64,000 bases of DNA from Streptomyces olivochromogenes (GTDB taxonomy: Bacteria > Actinomycetota > Actinomycetes > Streptomycetales > Streptomycetaceae), in the NCBI RefSeq assembly GCF_001514115.1, contig NZ_KQ948465.1, positions 1,043 through 65,042 on the forward strand, read 5' to 3'. The first letter of the stretch is position 1; each line of letters begins with the position of its first letter. The notes under the pieces were generated by a model. That model was not told the origin of the DNA. It saw only the letters and a list, made by a program, of their open reading frames with translations, and did not search any database. The position numbers and the translations under genes are program-made. Positions 1 through 6,433 of the stretch are shown piece by piece.

Positions 1-288
1 GTCCAGGACGGCCTGGGCGAACTCGGCGTTCTCCGACAGGAAGCCGTAGCCCGGGTGGATGGCGTCCGCGCCGGAGTCCTTGGCGGCCTGGAGGACCTTG
101 GCGATGTCCAGGTAGCTGGTGGCGGGGGTGTCACCGCCCAAAGCGAACGCCTCGTCCGCCGCCCGGACATGCAGAGCATCCCGGTCCGGTTCCGCATACA
201 CGGCAACGCTCGCGATCCCGGCATCCCGGCACGCCCGGGCCACGCGGACAGCGATTTCGCCACGGTTGGCGATGAGCACCTTGCGCAC
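1..288 (-). CDS. Biotin carboxylase subunit of an acyl-CoA carboxylase, N-terminal part (cut by window edge)
   Basis: The complement strand reads from a GTG at 288 to the window edge, giving the first 96 residues. It opens with RKVLIANRGEIAVRV and continues through HPGYGFLSENAEFA, the hallmark start of the biotin carboxylase N-terminal domain. The family carboxylates biotin with ATP and bicarbonate, so that a partner subunit can make malonyl- or methylmalonyl-CoA. A GGGAGG ribosome site lies just upstream of the GTG. Streptomyces carries housekeeping copies, but angucycline clusters also carry one (JadJ type) beside their regulators. The AfsA/TetR/response-regulator genes next door make that reading attractive. 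The ATP-grasp and biotinyl domains are outside the window, so the full architecture cannot be judged. Confidence 0.9.
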   Translation of the reverse strand, partial: MRKVLIANRGEIAVRVARACRDAGIASVAVYAEPDRDALHVRAADEAFALGGDTPATSYLDIAKVLQAAKDSGADAIHPGYGFLSENAEFAQAVLD

Positions 289-443
289 GATGAACCTCCC
301 CAGACTCCGCTCGGAGCCACAAGACTGTTCGAGTGCGCACTTCCCCTTCAATACGGTCCGTTGCAGAACTGGGTCAGAATCCGCAGACCCGGGGCAGCAC
401 TTACCGGAAGAGGAAAGAGGAAGGTCAGACCTCCGTCAAATAG

Positions 444-475
444 CCGGACCCGGCGGACGGATCCGCCGGGTCCGG
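444..475. terminator. Perfect 14-bp hairpin in the biotin carboxylase/epimerase spacer
   Basis: Arms at 444-457 and 462-475 are exact complements around the 4-nt loop CGGA. It lies downstream of the leftward epimerase gene and probably ends that transcript before the biotin carboxylase gene. There is no strong T-run, as is usual for Streptomyces. The rest of the 289-724 spacer holds the 11-bp repeat array and no convincing gene. Confidence 0.7.
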
Positions 476-493
476 AAAGAAAAGGAATGCGCC

Positions 494-647
494 ATTCCGA
501 AGAGATTTTCGAGGGACGTACGAGGGGCGTTCGGAGGCGTTCCGGGACGACGTTCGGAGGCGTTCCGGAGCGGCGTTCGGGAGGGGTTCAGGAGGGGCGT
601 TCGGGAGGCGTTCGGGAGGCGTTCGGGGGGCGTTCGGGGGGCGCTTC
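494..647. repeat. Degenerate 11-bp tandem repeat array, about 14 units
   Basis: Units keep an 11-bp phase, for example GCGTTCGGAGG at 527-537 and GCGTTCCGGAG at 560-570, with slips of one or two bases near 600. The core is TTCGGAG/TTCGGGAG. The period is not a multiple of three, and the frames that stay open are low-complexity Arg/Gly-rich, so this is not coding. Arrays with the same period occur at 4201-4288, 5320-5374, 8080-8156 and 41871-42024. Confidence 0.85.
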
Positions 648-724
648 ACGCCATCCCGCAGGGTTTCGCGGGCCGGTCGATCACTTGACCGTTCGGCCGG
701 GCGAGCTCCCGGGCTCGTCCCCGG

Positions 725-1684
725 TCAACCGTCCCGCAGGGCCTTGCGGTACCAGGGCGCCGCGAGGGGGAAATCGGCGTCGAAACCGGCGCCGGGTGCG
801 CGACGCAGGTCGGACCAGAGCGGGGTGCTGTCGAAGACGTGGTCGGTGGTGAACATGTCGAGTGCGGACGGAGGTACACCGTTCTCGGCCAGGACCGCCC
901 GGGCTCGGTCGACGGTCAGTTCCCGGTCCGGCCGGTCGGCCCCCGTGCACTCGGCGACCGCGCGCAGAAGGGTGTCGACGGGGAGGGGCTCCGGGTGGGT
1001 GGCGTGGTAGACGGAAGCGGTCAGGTCGGCGGCAGGGGCGAGCGCGGTGGCCACCAGCAGCGCGGCCAGTTCGGGTGCGGCGATCACGGAGCTCCGGGCG
1101 GGCCAGCCCTCCACCGTGCCGGGCAGCACGCGCAGCATCCGGGTCAGGCCGGGCACCACCCATCTGTCGCCCTCCCCGTACACCAGGTGCGGGCGCAGGA
1201 CGACACCGCCGGCCGCGAGAACGGTGTCCTCGGCCGCGGCCCGGGTGCGGGACGTGGGCGAGCCCGGGTTGCGGCGCAGTTCTTCGGGCCGGTCGCCGCG
1301 GAAGGTGCCACGGCCGTAGACGGACGCGGTGCTCAGCTGGACGATGCGCGCAACCCCCGCGCGGCGCGCCTCCTCGATGAGCGCCGCCGTGCCACGGGCG
1401 TTGACGGCCTCGTTGACCTCGACGCCGCCGCCGATCTGCGAGGCGCAGTGGATCAGGACGTCGACGCCGTCGCACACCCCGCGCAAGGACGCGGGGTCGG
1501 TCAGATCGGCCCGTACGACGCGAGCACCGTCATGGCCCGCAGGACCCTCCTGGGTCGGGGAACCGGAGCCGAGCAGGGGACTGCGATGGGACATGAGCCT
1601 CAAGTCGGCCCGGTACCGGGCCGCTTCACGGGTGACGTGTCCGCCGACGAAGCCGGCGGCGCCGGTGATCAGGATGGTGGGCAC
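725..1684 (-). CDS. NAD-dependent epimerase/dehydratase family protein (extended SDR), probably butyrolactone-pathway linked
   Basis: 319 residues from a GTG at 1684 preceded by GAGGAG. The N-terminus ILITGAAGFVGGHV is the GxxGxxG Rossmann signature, and LRPHLVYGEGD is typical of extended SDR proteins. At the place where the family normally has YxxxK before an AAAE helix, the sequence reads SPTSRTRAAAED, so both the catalytic Tyr and Lys appear replaced. The preceding TASVYGRG segment has a Tyr, but not in the usual spacing. The gene follows afsA on the same strand with a 90-bp gap and is probably cotranscribed with it. AfsA-linked SDR proteins commonly reduce or modify butyrolactone precursors, and that role here is inferred from context. 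It may instead be a non-catalytic or altered-chemistry member. Confidence 0.85.
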   Translation of the reverse strand: MPTILITGAAGFVGGHVTREAARYRADLRLMSHRSPLLGSGSPTQEGPAGHDGARVVRADLTDPASLRGVCDGVDVLIHCASQIGGGVEVNEAVNARGTAALIEEARRAGVARIVQLSTASVYGRGTFRGDRPEELRRNPGSPTSRTRAAAEDTVLAAGGVVLRPHLVYGEGDRWVVPGLTRMLRVLPGTVEGWPARSSVIAAPELAALLVATALAPAADLTASVYHATHPEPLPVDTLLRAVAECTGADRPDRELTVDRARAVLAENGVPPSALDMFTTDHVFDSTPLWSDLRRAPGAGFDADFPLAAPWYRKALRDG

Positions 1685-1732
1685 GGGTCTGTCTCCTCGG
1701 GATGGGGACGTTCTCCCAGGCGTACGGATGAT

Positions 1733-1797
1733 GCGCGGGCTCAGCGGCCGCGCGGGCTCAGCGGTCGCGCGGGCTCAGCGGTCGCGCGGGCTCAAGA
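1733..1797. repeat. 17-bp tandem repeat across the end of afsA
   Basis: Three full copies (1733-1749, 1750-1766, 1767-1783) and a partial one (1784-1797) of a unit beginning GCGCGGGCTCAGCGG. The afsA stop codon (TGA, complement of 1775-1777) lies inside the third copy. A 17-bp unit shifts frame at each copy, so gain or loss of units would alter the AfsA C-terminus or the spacer to the epimerase gene. Confidence 0.9.
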
Positions 1798-2893
1798 CGA
1801 GCTCGGCGGTGAAGACGGTCTCAGCGTGCTGCGTACCGCGCACCCGCACCAGTACGCCGCCCTCCGTACCGTGCGGTTCGGCCTGCGGCTCGATCCAGCA
1901 GGGCGCGTCGAACTCGGCGTAGCGCGCGAAGTTGCTCTTGAGACCCACCAGGAGGGCGTCCGGCATCCCGGTCGACACGAGGGCGGCCTGCCGGGCGGCC
2001 TCCAGCAGGACCATGCCTGGTATGTGATCGACGGGGTGGTCGAAGAAAGTGGGGTGGGCGGTGTCGACGCGCAGTTCCCAGCGGTCGCCGGTGCCGGAGT
2101 CCGATCCGGGCTCGGCGAGCAGCACGTGCCGGTCGTCGGAGTGGCCCACCACGGCCGGGTCGATCGCGGTCGGCACGACGCGGTCGCTGGTGGTGGGCCG
2201 GCCGGCGCGCAGCCTGCGGTGGACGGCGGGACTGGTACAGCTGAACGCGGCGCCGGCGGTGGCCAGCGCCCTTCCGTCGCGCAGCACGGTGACGTCGTAG
2301 CGCATACCGCCGAGCACCCGGCCCCTGCGGACGATGTCGCGGCAGACCGTGCGCAGTTCGACCTCCGTGGGGACGGCGTCCGCGACGAGCAGTTCGGGGG
2401 AGGTGCTGAAGAACATGTCCCACATCAGGAACTGGTGCCCGAAGGGGACGCCGAACTCCGCATGCGCGAGCAGGGAACCGATCTGGCGGACGGACTCGAT
2501 CAGGAGCATCGGGTCCTGGTAGCCGCCGGACTGGGTGAAGAAGGAGTGGCTGCGCGGCCATTGGGCGCTGACCGCGAATTCGTCCGGGTCGGGTCCGGCT
2601 GGTTCGGCGGCGGCCTCCCAGCCGGTCAGCAACACCTCCGAGACGGCGGCGCGATGGACGTACTCGCGCGGAACCGTCGTGGTCAGCCGCGGCGTCAGAG
2701 TTCGCGCGGCGGTCTGGACGGAGGCCTGGACCGAGGCCTGGGCGGAGACCTGGGCAGAGGTCTGGGCGGAGGTCTGAACGGCGGGTTGAACAGCGTGTCG
2801 AGCAGCGGGTCGTGAGGCGGTTCGTGAGGCGCTGGTGCCCACCGTCGCGACGTCGTCTTCGACGGACACACGGGTGGAGGTGGTGTACGACAT
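1775..2893 (-). CDS. afsA: AfsA/ScbA-type gamma-butyrolactone biosynthesis protein
   Basis: 372 residues from an ATG at 2893 (MSYTTSTRVS), with GGAG 10 nt upstream. The AfsA domain begins near residue 71 with TTVPREYVHRAAVSEVLL, followed by WPRSHSFF and a QDPMLLIESVRQ segment. A second hotdog-like half contains HPTFFDHPVDHIPGMVLLEAARQ. AfsA proteins condense a beta-ketoacyl thioester with dihydroxyacetone phosphate to start butyrolactone autoregulator synthesis. The usual length is about 300 residues. The excess here is an N-terminal tail in which residues 35-63 are a Gln-Ala/Ser-Val repeat encoded by 12-bp DNA repeats. Divergent from the response-regulator gene; the promoter holds an operator-like palindrome at 2988-3001. 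A longer start at 3028 is possible but lies beyond the promoter and has no ribosome site. Confidence 0.92.
   Translation of the reverse strand: MSYTTSTRVSVEDDVATVGTSASRTASRPAARHAVQPAVQTSAQTSAQVSAQASVQASVQTAARTLTPRLTTTVPREYVHRAAVSEVLLTGWEAAAEPAGPDPDEFAVSAQWPRSHSFFTQSGGYQDPMLLIESVRQIGSLLAHAEFGVPFGHQFLMWDMFFSTSPELLVADAVPTEVELRTVCRDIVRRGRVLGGMRYDVTVLRDGRALATAGAAFSCTSPAVHRRLRAGRPTTSDRVVPTAIDPAVVGHSDDRHVLLAEPGSDSGTGDRWELRVDTAHPTFFDHPVDHIPGMVLLEAARQAALVSTGMPDALLVGLKSNFARYAEFDAPCWIEPQAEPHGTEGGVLVRVRGTQHAETVFTAELVLSPRDR
2712..2831. repeat. afsA: 12-bp in-frame minisatellite in afsA, about 10 units
   Basis: Consecutive 12-mers such as GTCTGGACGGAG, GCCTGGACCGAG, GCCTGGGCGGAG and ACCTGGGCAGAG run from 2712 and decay toward 2831. 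Because 12 is a multiple of three, the repeats encode the four-residue pattern (A/S)-x-Q-(A/V/T) in the AfsA N-terminal tail. Gain or loss of units would lengthen or shorten the tail without a frameshift. Confidence 0.9.
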
Positions 2894-2982
2894 GTACGGC
2901 ACTCCTGTCTGTTTCCGAGCAGGGGGCAGCAATCCGTACCGTCGGCAGCCACCCCCCGTGGCCGACGTTCTCTCGCTCACAC

Positions 2983-3013
2983 AAGATACAGACATGTCTG
3001 TTCGGTTTTTCAA
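2983..3013 (-). promoter_or_regulatory. afsA: afsA promoter with embedded butyrolactone-receptor operator (ARE-like)
   Basis: On the complement strand a TTGAAA -35 (3008-3013) and TATCTT -10 (2983-2988) are 19 bp apart. The spacer holds most of the perfect 14-bp palindrome ACAGACATGTCTGT (2988-3001). It matches the form of autoregulatory elements bound by ArpA/ScbR receptors. The wider 2894-3367 spacer holds this promoter, an inverted repeat at 3100-3121 and the response-regulator promoter, with no gene. Confidence 0.7.
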
Positions 3014-3099
3014 GTAAAGCTTTAGCATCCTTCGAGCGATGAGCCGCCGCTACAGGCCGGTACAGCACGATTGCGCCATCGGGGACGGCCGATCTCTCA

Positions 3100-3121
3100 A
3101 ACCGTGCAGACCTGCATGGTT
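3100..3121. promoter_or_regulatory. 22-bp imperfect palindrome between afsA and the response regulator
   Basis: AACCGTGCAG (3100-3109) and CTGCATGGTT (3112-3121) are complementary at nine of ten positions around a 2-bp centre. It differs in sequence from the ARE-like sites and sits between the two divergent promoters, so it could be the site of another regulator, possibly the response regulator itself. No match to a known site is claimed. Confidence 0.4.
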
Positions 3122-3274
3122 AGAGCCAAGGACACGCGCAGGACAAGGGGGTCCACCCCGACCGCAACCTGCCGGAAACATGACCTTGAAGCGCTGGACA
3201 TCTCCACATACATGCAGGTCAACGTGGGTAGATTGGAAAAGGTACGGACCGACGCGCGGGGGATTTCGAACGCG

Positions 3275-3305
3275 TTGACAATCAGACAAGTCTGTTTGCT
3301 ATCGT
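3275..3305 (+). promoter_or_regulatory. Response-regulator promoter with ARE-like operator in the spacer
   Basis: A consensus -35 TTGACA (3275-3280) is followed by CAGACAAGTCTG (3283-3294), an inverted repeat with an AA centre. A TATCGT -10 candidate lies at 3300-3305, a 19-bp spacing. The 24 bases 3275-3298 recur exactly at 6348-6371 before the kinase-like gene, pointing to shared control. Confidence 0.7.
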
Positions 3306-3367
3306 CCTCATTGTGAGAGTTCAGCAGTCCGTTCCGTGATGACGAGACTGTGCCTCAGGAGGAGCAG

Positions 3368-4162
3368 ATGAATCGGCAAGCCGTGGATCTACTCGACGCC
3401 CGATCGCAGCGCAATCTTCCGCACCGCCCCACGATTCCCCAGCCCGGGCGGGCCGTTGCCCCACAGACGGCCGCCGACCACCCCGGCCCGCCGGCCGGCG
3501 CACTGCGCGTCCTGGTCGTAGAAAACGATGTCAGGGCCGCCGACTCCCTCGTCCAGGGCCTGCTGCGGCAGGGGTACGCCGCGCAGAGCGTGGCCACCGG
3601 CACCAAGGCGCTCCAGGCGCACCGCGAAGCCGATCTCCTACTGCTCGACCTGGACCTGCCCGACCTGGACGGGCTCGAGGTGTGCCGGGGCATCCGGGCG
3701 GTCTGCGACACCCCGGTCATCGCCGTCACCGCCCGCGGCTCCGAGCTCGACAGGGTGCTCGGACTGCAGGCCGGCTCGGACGACTACCTGGTCAAGCCGT
3801 ACGGCTTCCGCGAGTTACTGGCCCGGATGGAGGCGGTGATGCGCCGGGTGCGTCAACAGCCCGCCGCCGCCCAGGTCATCACCCACGGGCCGCTGCGCAT
3901 CGACGTCGGCACCCGGGTGGCCGCGCTGAACGGGAAGCCGGTGGACCTGACCCGCAAGGAGTTCGACCTGCTGCATCTGCTGGCCTCACAGCCCGGCACC
4001 GTCATGCCGCGACGCCAGCTCATGGCGCAGGTCTGGGACGACACCTGGTCCCACCGCGGGCGCACCATCGACACCCACGTCAGCAGCCTGCGCGGCAAGC
4101 TCGGTTCGAGCAGTTGGATCATCACCGTACGCGGTGTCGGTTTTCGGCTCGGCCACCCCTGA
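3368..4162 (+). CDS. OmpR-family response regulator with atypical acidic pocket and a TTA codon (JadR1-like context)
   Basis: 264 residues from the ATG at 3368, chosen because AGGAGG sits 6 bp upstream. The receiver domain spans about residues 47-160: LVVENDVRAAD, phosphoacceptor Asp94 in LLLDLDLPDLDG, Thr121 and Lys143 in YLVKPYGF. The first acidic pair normally reads E/D-D; here it is Glu52-Asn53, so a metal ligand is Asn. The C-terminal winged helix (about 170-264) includes LTRKEFDLLHLLA and the RTIDTHVSSLRGKLG recognition region. Leu150 is encoded by TTA (3815-3817), so translation should depend on bldA tRNA. JadR1, AlpV and Aur1P are regulators of this type in angucycline clusters; membership in that subgroup is inferred from neighbours. 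No sensor kinase of the matching HisKA class is adjacent. Confidence 0.9.
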   Translation: MNRQAVDLLDARSQRNLPHRPTIPQPGRAVAPQTAADHPGPPAGALRVLVVENDVRAADSLVQGLLRQGYAAQSVATGTKALQAHREADLLLLDLDLPDLDGLEVCRGIRAVCDTPVIAVTARGSELDRVLGLQAGSDDYLVKPYGFRELLARMEAVMRRVRQQPAAAQVITHGPLRIDVGTRVAALNGKPVDLTRKEFDLLHLLASQPGTVMPRRQLMAQVWDDTWSHRGRTIDTHVSSLRGKLGSSSWIITVRGVGFRLGHP

Positions 4163-4200
4163 ACGGCACCCGCAGGCCGTACGAAGACCACACAAAGGCC

Positions 4201-4288
4201 CCTTGAGGGCCGCTCGAAGTCCGCTCGAGGTCCACTGGAGAAGCACTCGATGAACGGCCGAGGACCGACCGAAAATCGAGCCAAACCG
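4201..4288. repeat. Degenerate 11-bp repeat array upstream of the receptor gene
   Basis: Eight 11-bp units, for example GCTCGAAGTCC (4212-4222), GCTCGAGGTCC (4223-4233) and ACTCGATGAAC (4245-4255), keep a CTCGA-like core in phase. The array lies between the response-regulator stop and the receptor promoter. Confidence 0.75.
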
Positions 4289-4324
4289 GAAGCAAATACT
4301 CCCGCCTACTGGCGGCGTGCCGCC

Positions 4325-4356
4325 TTGCCGATACAATACAGACCAGTCGGTAAAAT
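4325..4356 (+). promoter_or_regulatory. Receptor-gene promoter with ARE-like operator
   Basis: TTGCCG (4325-4330) and TAAAAT (4351-4356) are 20 bp apart, and the spacer contains ATACAATACAGACCAGTCGG. This resembles ArpA/ScbR operators and would give autorepression of the receptor gene, as is common in this family. Confidence 0.65.
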
Positions 4357-4383
4357 TCCAGTGGGCGAGAGCAAGGACCTGGT

Positions 4384-5004
4384 ATGGCCACACAAGAGCG
4401 CGGGACGAGGTCGAGGCACTCGATCCTGGAGTCCGCGGCCCGCGTGTTCGACGAGCGGGGCTACGACGCGGCGAGCACCAACGACATCCTGGCCCGGACG
4501 GGCCTCACTCGAGGCGCGCTTTACCACCACTTCCCCTCCAAGGAAGCGATCGCCGTGGCCCTCGTGACCGCGCACAGCGAGGCGCTGGTGGTGCCGGACC
4601 AGGCGGTGAAGCTCCAGGCCGTCATCGACCTCACCCTGGAGTTCGCCCAGCGTCTCCAGCGCGATCCGGTGCTACGGGCCAGCGTGCGGCTCGCCGTCGA
4701 GCAGACGTCGTTCTCGCGGCCGCCGCAGACGGCGTACGAGCAGTCCGGCGCCGCCATACTCGCCCTGCTGCGGCAGGCCGAGGAGCAGGGCGAGATCCTG
4801 CCGGGCGTGGACATCCAGGAAGCCACGTCGACCATCGTCGGGGCCTTCACCGGCCTGCAGTTGATGTCCCAGGTCTACAGCAACCGTGAGGATCTGCCGG
4901 AGCGCATCGGCGCGTTCTGGCGCTTCATGCTGCCCGGCCTGGCCACGCCCGGCATGCTCGGCCGCCTCCGCACCATCCCGCCACCGGCCCGCGAGACGGC
5001 CTGA
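4384..5004 (+). CDS. Gamma-butyrolactone receptor-like TetR repressor (ScbR/ArpA family)
   Basis: 206 residues from ATG 4384. The N-terminal TetR helix-turn-helix covers about residues 10-55 (STNDILARTGLTRGALYHHFPSKE). The C-terminal half follows the ScbR pattern: SVRLAVEQ, QAEEQGEILPGVD, then FTGLQLMSQVYSNREDL and MLPGLATPGMLGRL. Length is close to the usual 210-220. In receptors such as ArpA, CprB and AvaR1 a Trp lies in the helix after the variable loop and contacts the ligand. The aligned position here, by eye from memory, is Ser121 (TAYEQSGAAI). It may therefore bind a different ligand or act as a pseudo-receptor. Likely targets are the five ARE-like promoters in this block, including its own. 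Confidence 0.9.
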   Translation: MATQERGTRSRHSILESAARVFDERGYDAASTNDILARTGLTRGALYHHFPSKEAIAVALVTAHSEALVVPDQAVKLQAVIDLTLEFAQRLQRDPVLRASVRLAVEQTSFSRPPQTAYEQSGAAILALLRQAEEQGEILPGVDIQEATSTIVGAFTGLQLMSQVYSNREDLPERIGAFWRFMLPGLATPGMLGRLRTIPPPARETA

Positions 5005-5020
5005 CCCCCGCCCGACACCC

Positions 5021-5059
5021 CACAGCCAAGTCCCACAGCCAAATCCCAGAACCAAGCCC
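5021..5059. repeat. 13-bp tandem repeat, three units
   Basis: CACAGCCAAGTCC (5021-5033), CACAGCCAAATCC (5034-5046) and CAGAACCAAGCCC (5047-5059), directly downstream of the receptor gene. The 5005-5516 spacer otherwise contains a 20-bp duplication and an 11-bp array, with no credible gene. Confidence 0.85.
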
Positions 5060-5203
5060 CACGCCCTGCCCACACCCCCTGCACCGCGTCCTGCACCGCC
5101 TGCCGAACAGCACACGGCGCCCCGAACGCGAACTCCCGGGCGGGGCCGCCTCATCCGTGACGGACCCGAGCCCGGCACCTCACCCCGGGCCAAGCCCCCC
5201 ACC

Positions 5204-5243
5204 ACGGGTCCCCTTCGCATGCGACGGGTCCCCTTCGCATGCC
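5204..5243. repeat. 20-bp tandem duplication
   Basis: Two adjacent copies (5204-5223 and 5224-5243) of a unit containing GGGTCCCCTTCGCATGC, differing only at the last base. Position is between the two convergent TetR genes. No function is evident. Confidence 0.85.
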
Positions 5244-5319
5244 GTCCCGTTCACGGGCACCGCCCCGCAACCAGCCTCTGGACACCGAGGGCTCCACCCA
5301 CACCCCGGCTCCAGACCCC

Positions 5320-5374
5320 TTCCGCCTGCCTTGCGCCTCCCTTCCGCCTCCCTTCCGCCTCCCTTACGCCTCCC
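5320..5374. repeat. 11-bp tandem repeat, five units
   Basis: TTCCGCCTGCC, TTGCGCCTCCC, TTCCGCCTCCC (twice) and TTACGCCTCCC run without gaps from 5320 to 5374. This is the most regular of the 11-bp arrays in the window and lies between convergent regulator genes. Confidence 0.9.
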
Positions 5375-5516
5375 GGACGGGGCCGGTGTCCCCGGGGTCC
5401 TGGGCCGCGTACCCAAGCCCTGCCGAGTTCCGCCCGTCGGCGCTCAGGCCAACTCCGCCCAGGACGCGGGACCTTGAGAAGACCGCAGAGGGCCACCCTC
5501 ACGCCCGCTTCAGAGC

Positions 5517-6122
5517 TCAGCCCCCCTCGGACCCGCTCCCCACCCGTCGTTCCTCTCCCACCAGCCCCTCCCCGGCCAACGAGAACAACGGGCGCAACAA
5601 CACCCACAACCGCTTGGACGTCTTGGGGTCCCACCACTCCGCGTCCGTGTGTCCGAGCGACTCCAGCCCCGCGGCCACCACCACCGCCAGCTCGGCCAGA
5701 TCCTCCGGCGCCGGCACGACGTCCCGGTGCGCGTCGACCACCCGCCTGCGCACCAACGCCAGTACGTCGTCACGCAACCGAGGCGGCCCCGCCGACCCGT
5801 CCACCGCCAGCTGTATGCCGGCCCGGACCAGTTCCTCCGTGCGCAACGCCTCGCACAGGGCGACCAGGAGGCGCTCCGGGGCATCCTCCGCGGGCCCCTC
5901 GAAGGCCTCGTCCATCAGCGCGACGACCCGCTCGTGCGCCTGCTCGTACACCGCGGCCGTCAACTCCGCGGTGGAGGAGAAGTGGTGATAGAGAGCCCCC
6001 CGGCTCACCCCGGCCCGGCGGCAGATGTTGACCAGTCCCGCATCGGAGAGCCGGCCGTTCGCTATCAGTTCCGCCGCGGCACGGACGAGAGCCTGACGGG
6101 TCTGTTCGGACCGGGTCTGCAT
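5517..6122 (-). CDS. TetR-family transcriptional regulator (second regulator of the butyrolactone block)
   Basis: 201 residues from the ATG at 6122 (MQTRSEQTRQALVRAA), preceded by AGGTG; an in-frame extension to 6203 would run into the operator and is not favoured. The helix-turn-helix region is NICRRAGVSRGALYHHFSSTAEL, close to the butyrolactone-receptor family. The ligand half (EELVRAGIQLAVDGSAG...) is diverged and the C-terminus is Gly/Ser-rich. It is convergent with the receptor gene. Such paired TetR genes in jad, alp and aur1 clusters are often a true receptor plus a pseudo-receptor that senses antibiotics; which is which cannot be settled here. Its promoter has an ARE-like site, so cross-regulation is likely. 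Confidence 0.87.
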   Translation of the reverse strand: MQTRSEQTRQALVRAAAELIANGRLSDAGLVNICRRAGVSRGALYHHFSSTAELTAAVYEQAHERVVALMDEAFEGPAEDAPERLLVALCEALRTEELVRAGIQLAVDGSAGPPRLRDDVLALVRRRVVDAHRDVVPAPEDLAELAVVVAAGLESLGHTDAEWWDPKTSKRLWVLLRPLFSLAGEGLVGEERRVGSGSEGG

Positions 6123-6198
6123 CAGGCTGCACCTGCCTATTCCTGCTCTTGGCATGAAGGAGCGCGCGGGTGCCCCGAAGGCGCCAGCAACAACCGGA

Positions 6199-6226
6199 AT
6201 CATACAACCATGCCTGTTTTAGTCGA
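6199..6226 (-). promoter_or_regulatory. Promoter of the second TetR gene with ARE-like operator
   Basis: On the complement strand TCGACT (6221-6226) and TATGAT (6199-6204) are 16 bp apart. The + strand reads ACAACCATGCCTGTTTT across the spacer, similar to the other ARE-like sites. The 6123-6433 spacer also holds the kinase-like gene promoter at 6348. Confidence 0.6.
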
Positions 6227-6347
6227 GGGCCCTGTGAACCCGGACCTCCATCCAATCCCCATAAATCCTGCAGCTCTTGCCCATGGACGGACCCTTGACG
6301 ACCGGGCGAACCCGTGATCACACCCCATCCGGAACGCCCGTCCACTC

Positions 6348-6377
6348 TTGACAATCAGACAAGTCTGTTTGTTACGT
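6348..6377 (+). promoter_or_regulatory. Kinase-like gene promoter, identical ARE-like module
   Basis: TTGACA (6348-6353), then CAGACAAGTCTG (6356-6367) and a TTACGT -10 candidate (6372-6377), an 18-bp spacing. Bases 6348-6371 repeat 3275-3298 exactly, whereas the flanks differ, so selection or a recent duplication has kept the module. Confidence 0.7.
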
Positions 6378-6433
6378 TGGCGATGGCCACGTTGCCCCGG
6401 CACCCAAGCGTCACCCGAGCGTCGAGGAGTCCG

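Noticed and set aside
425..649. Open frame on the complement through the 11-bp array
   Set aside because: Its Pro/Arg/Asn repeats simply translate the tandem DNA; there is no start signal and the period is not a multiple of three.
839..2815. A 658-codon open frame on the + strand over the epimerase and afsA genes
   Set aside because: It is antisense to two genes with clear family motifs; its translation is Gly/Arg/Val-rich and lacks a ribosome site, a typical high-G+C shadow.
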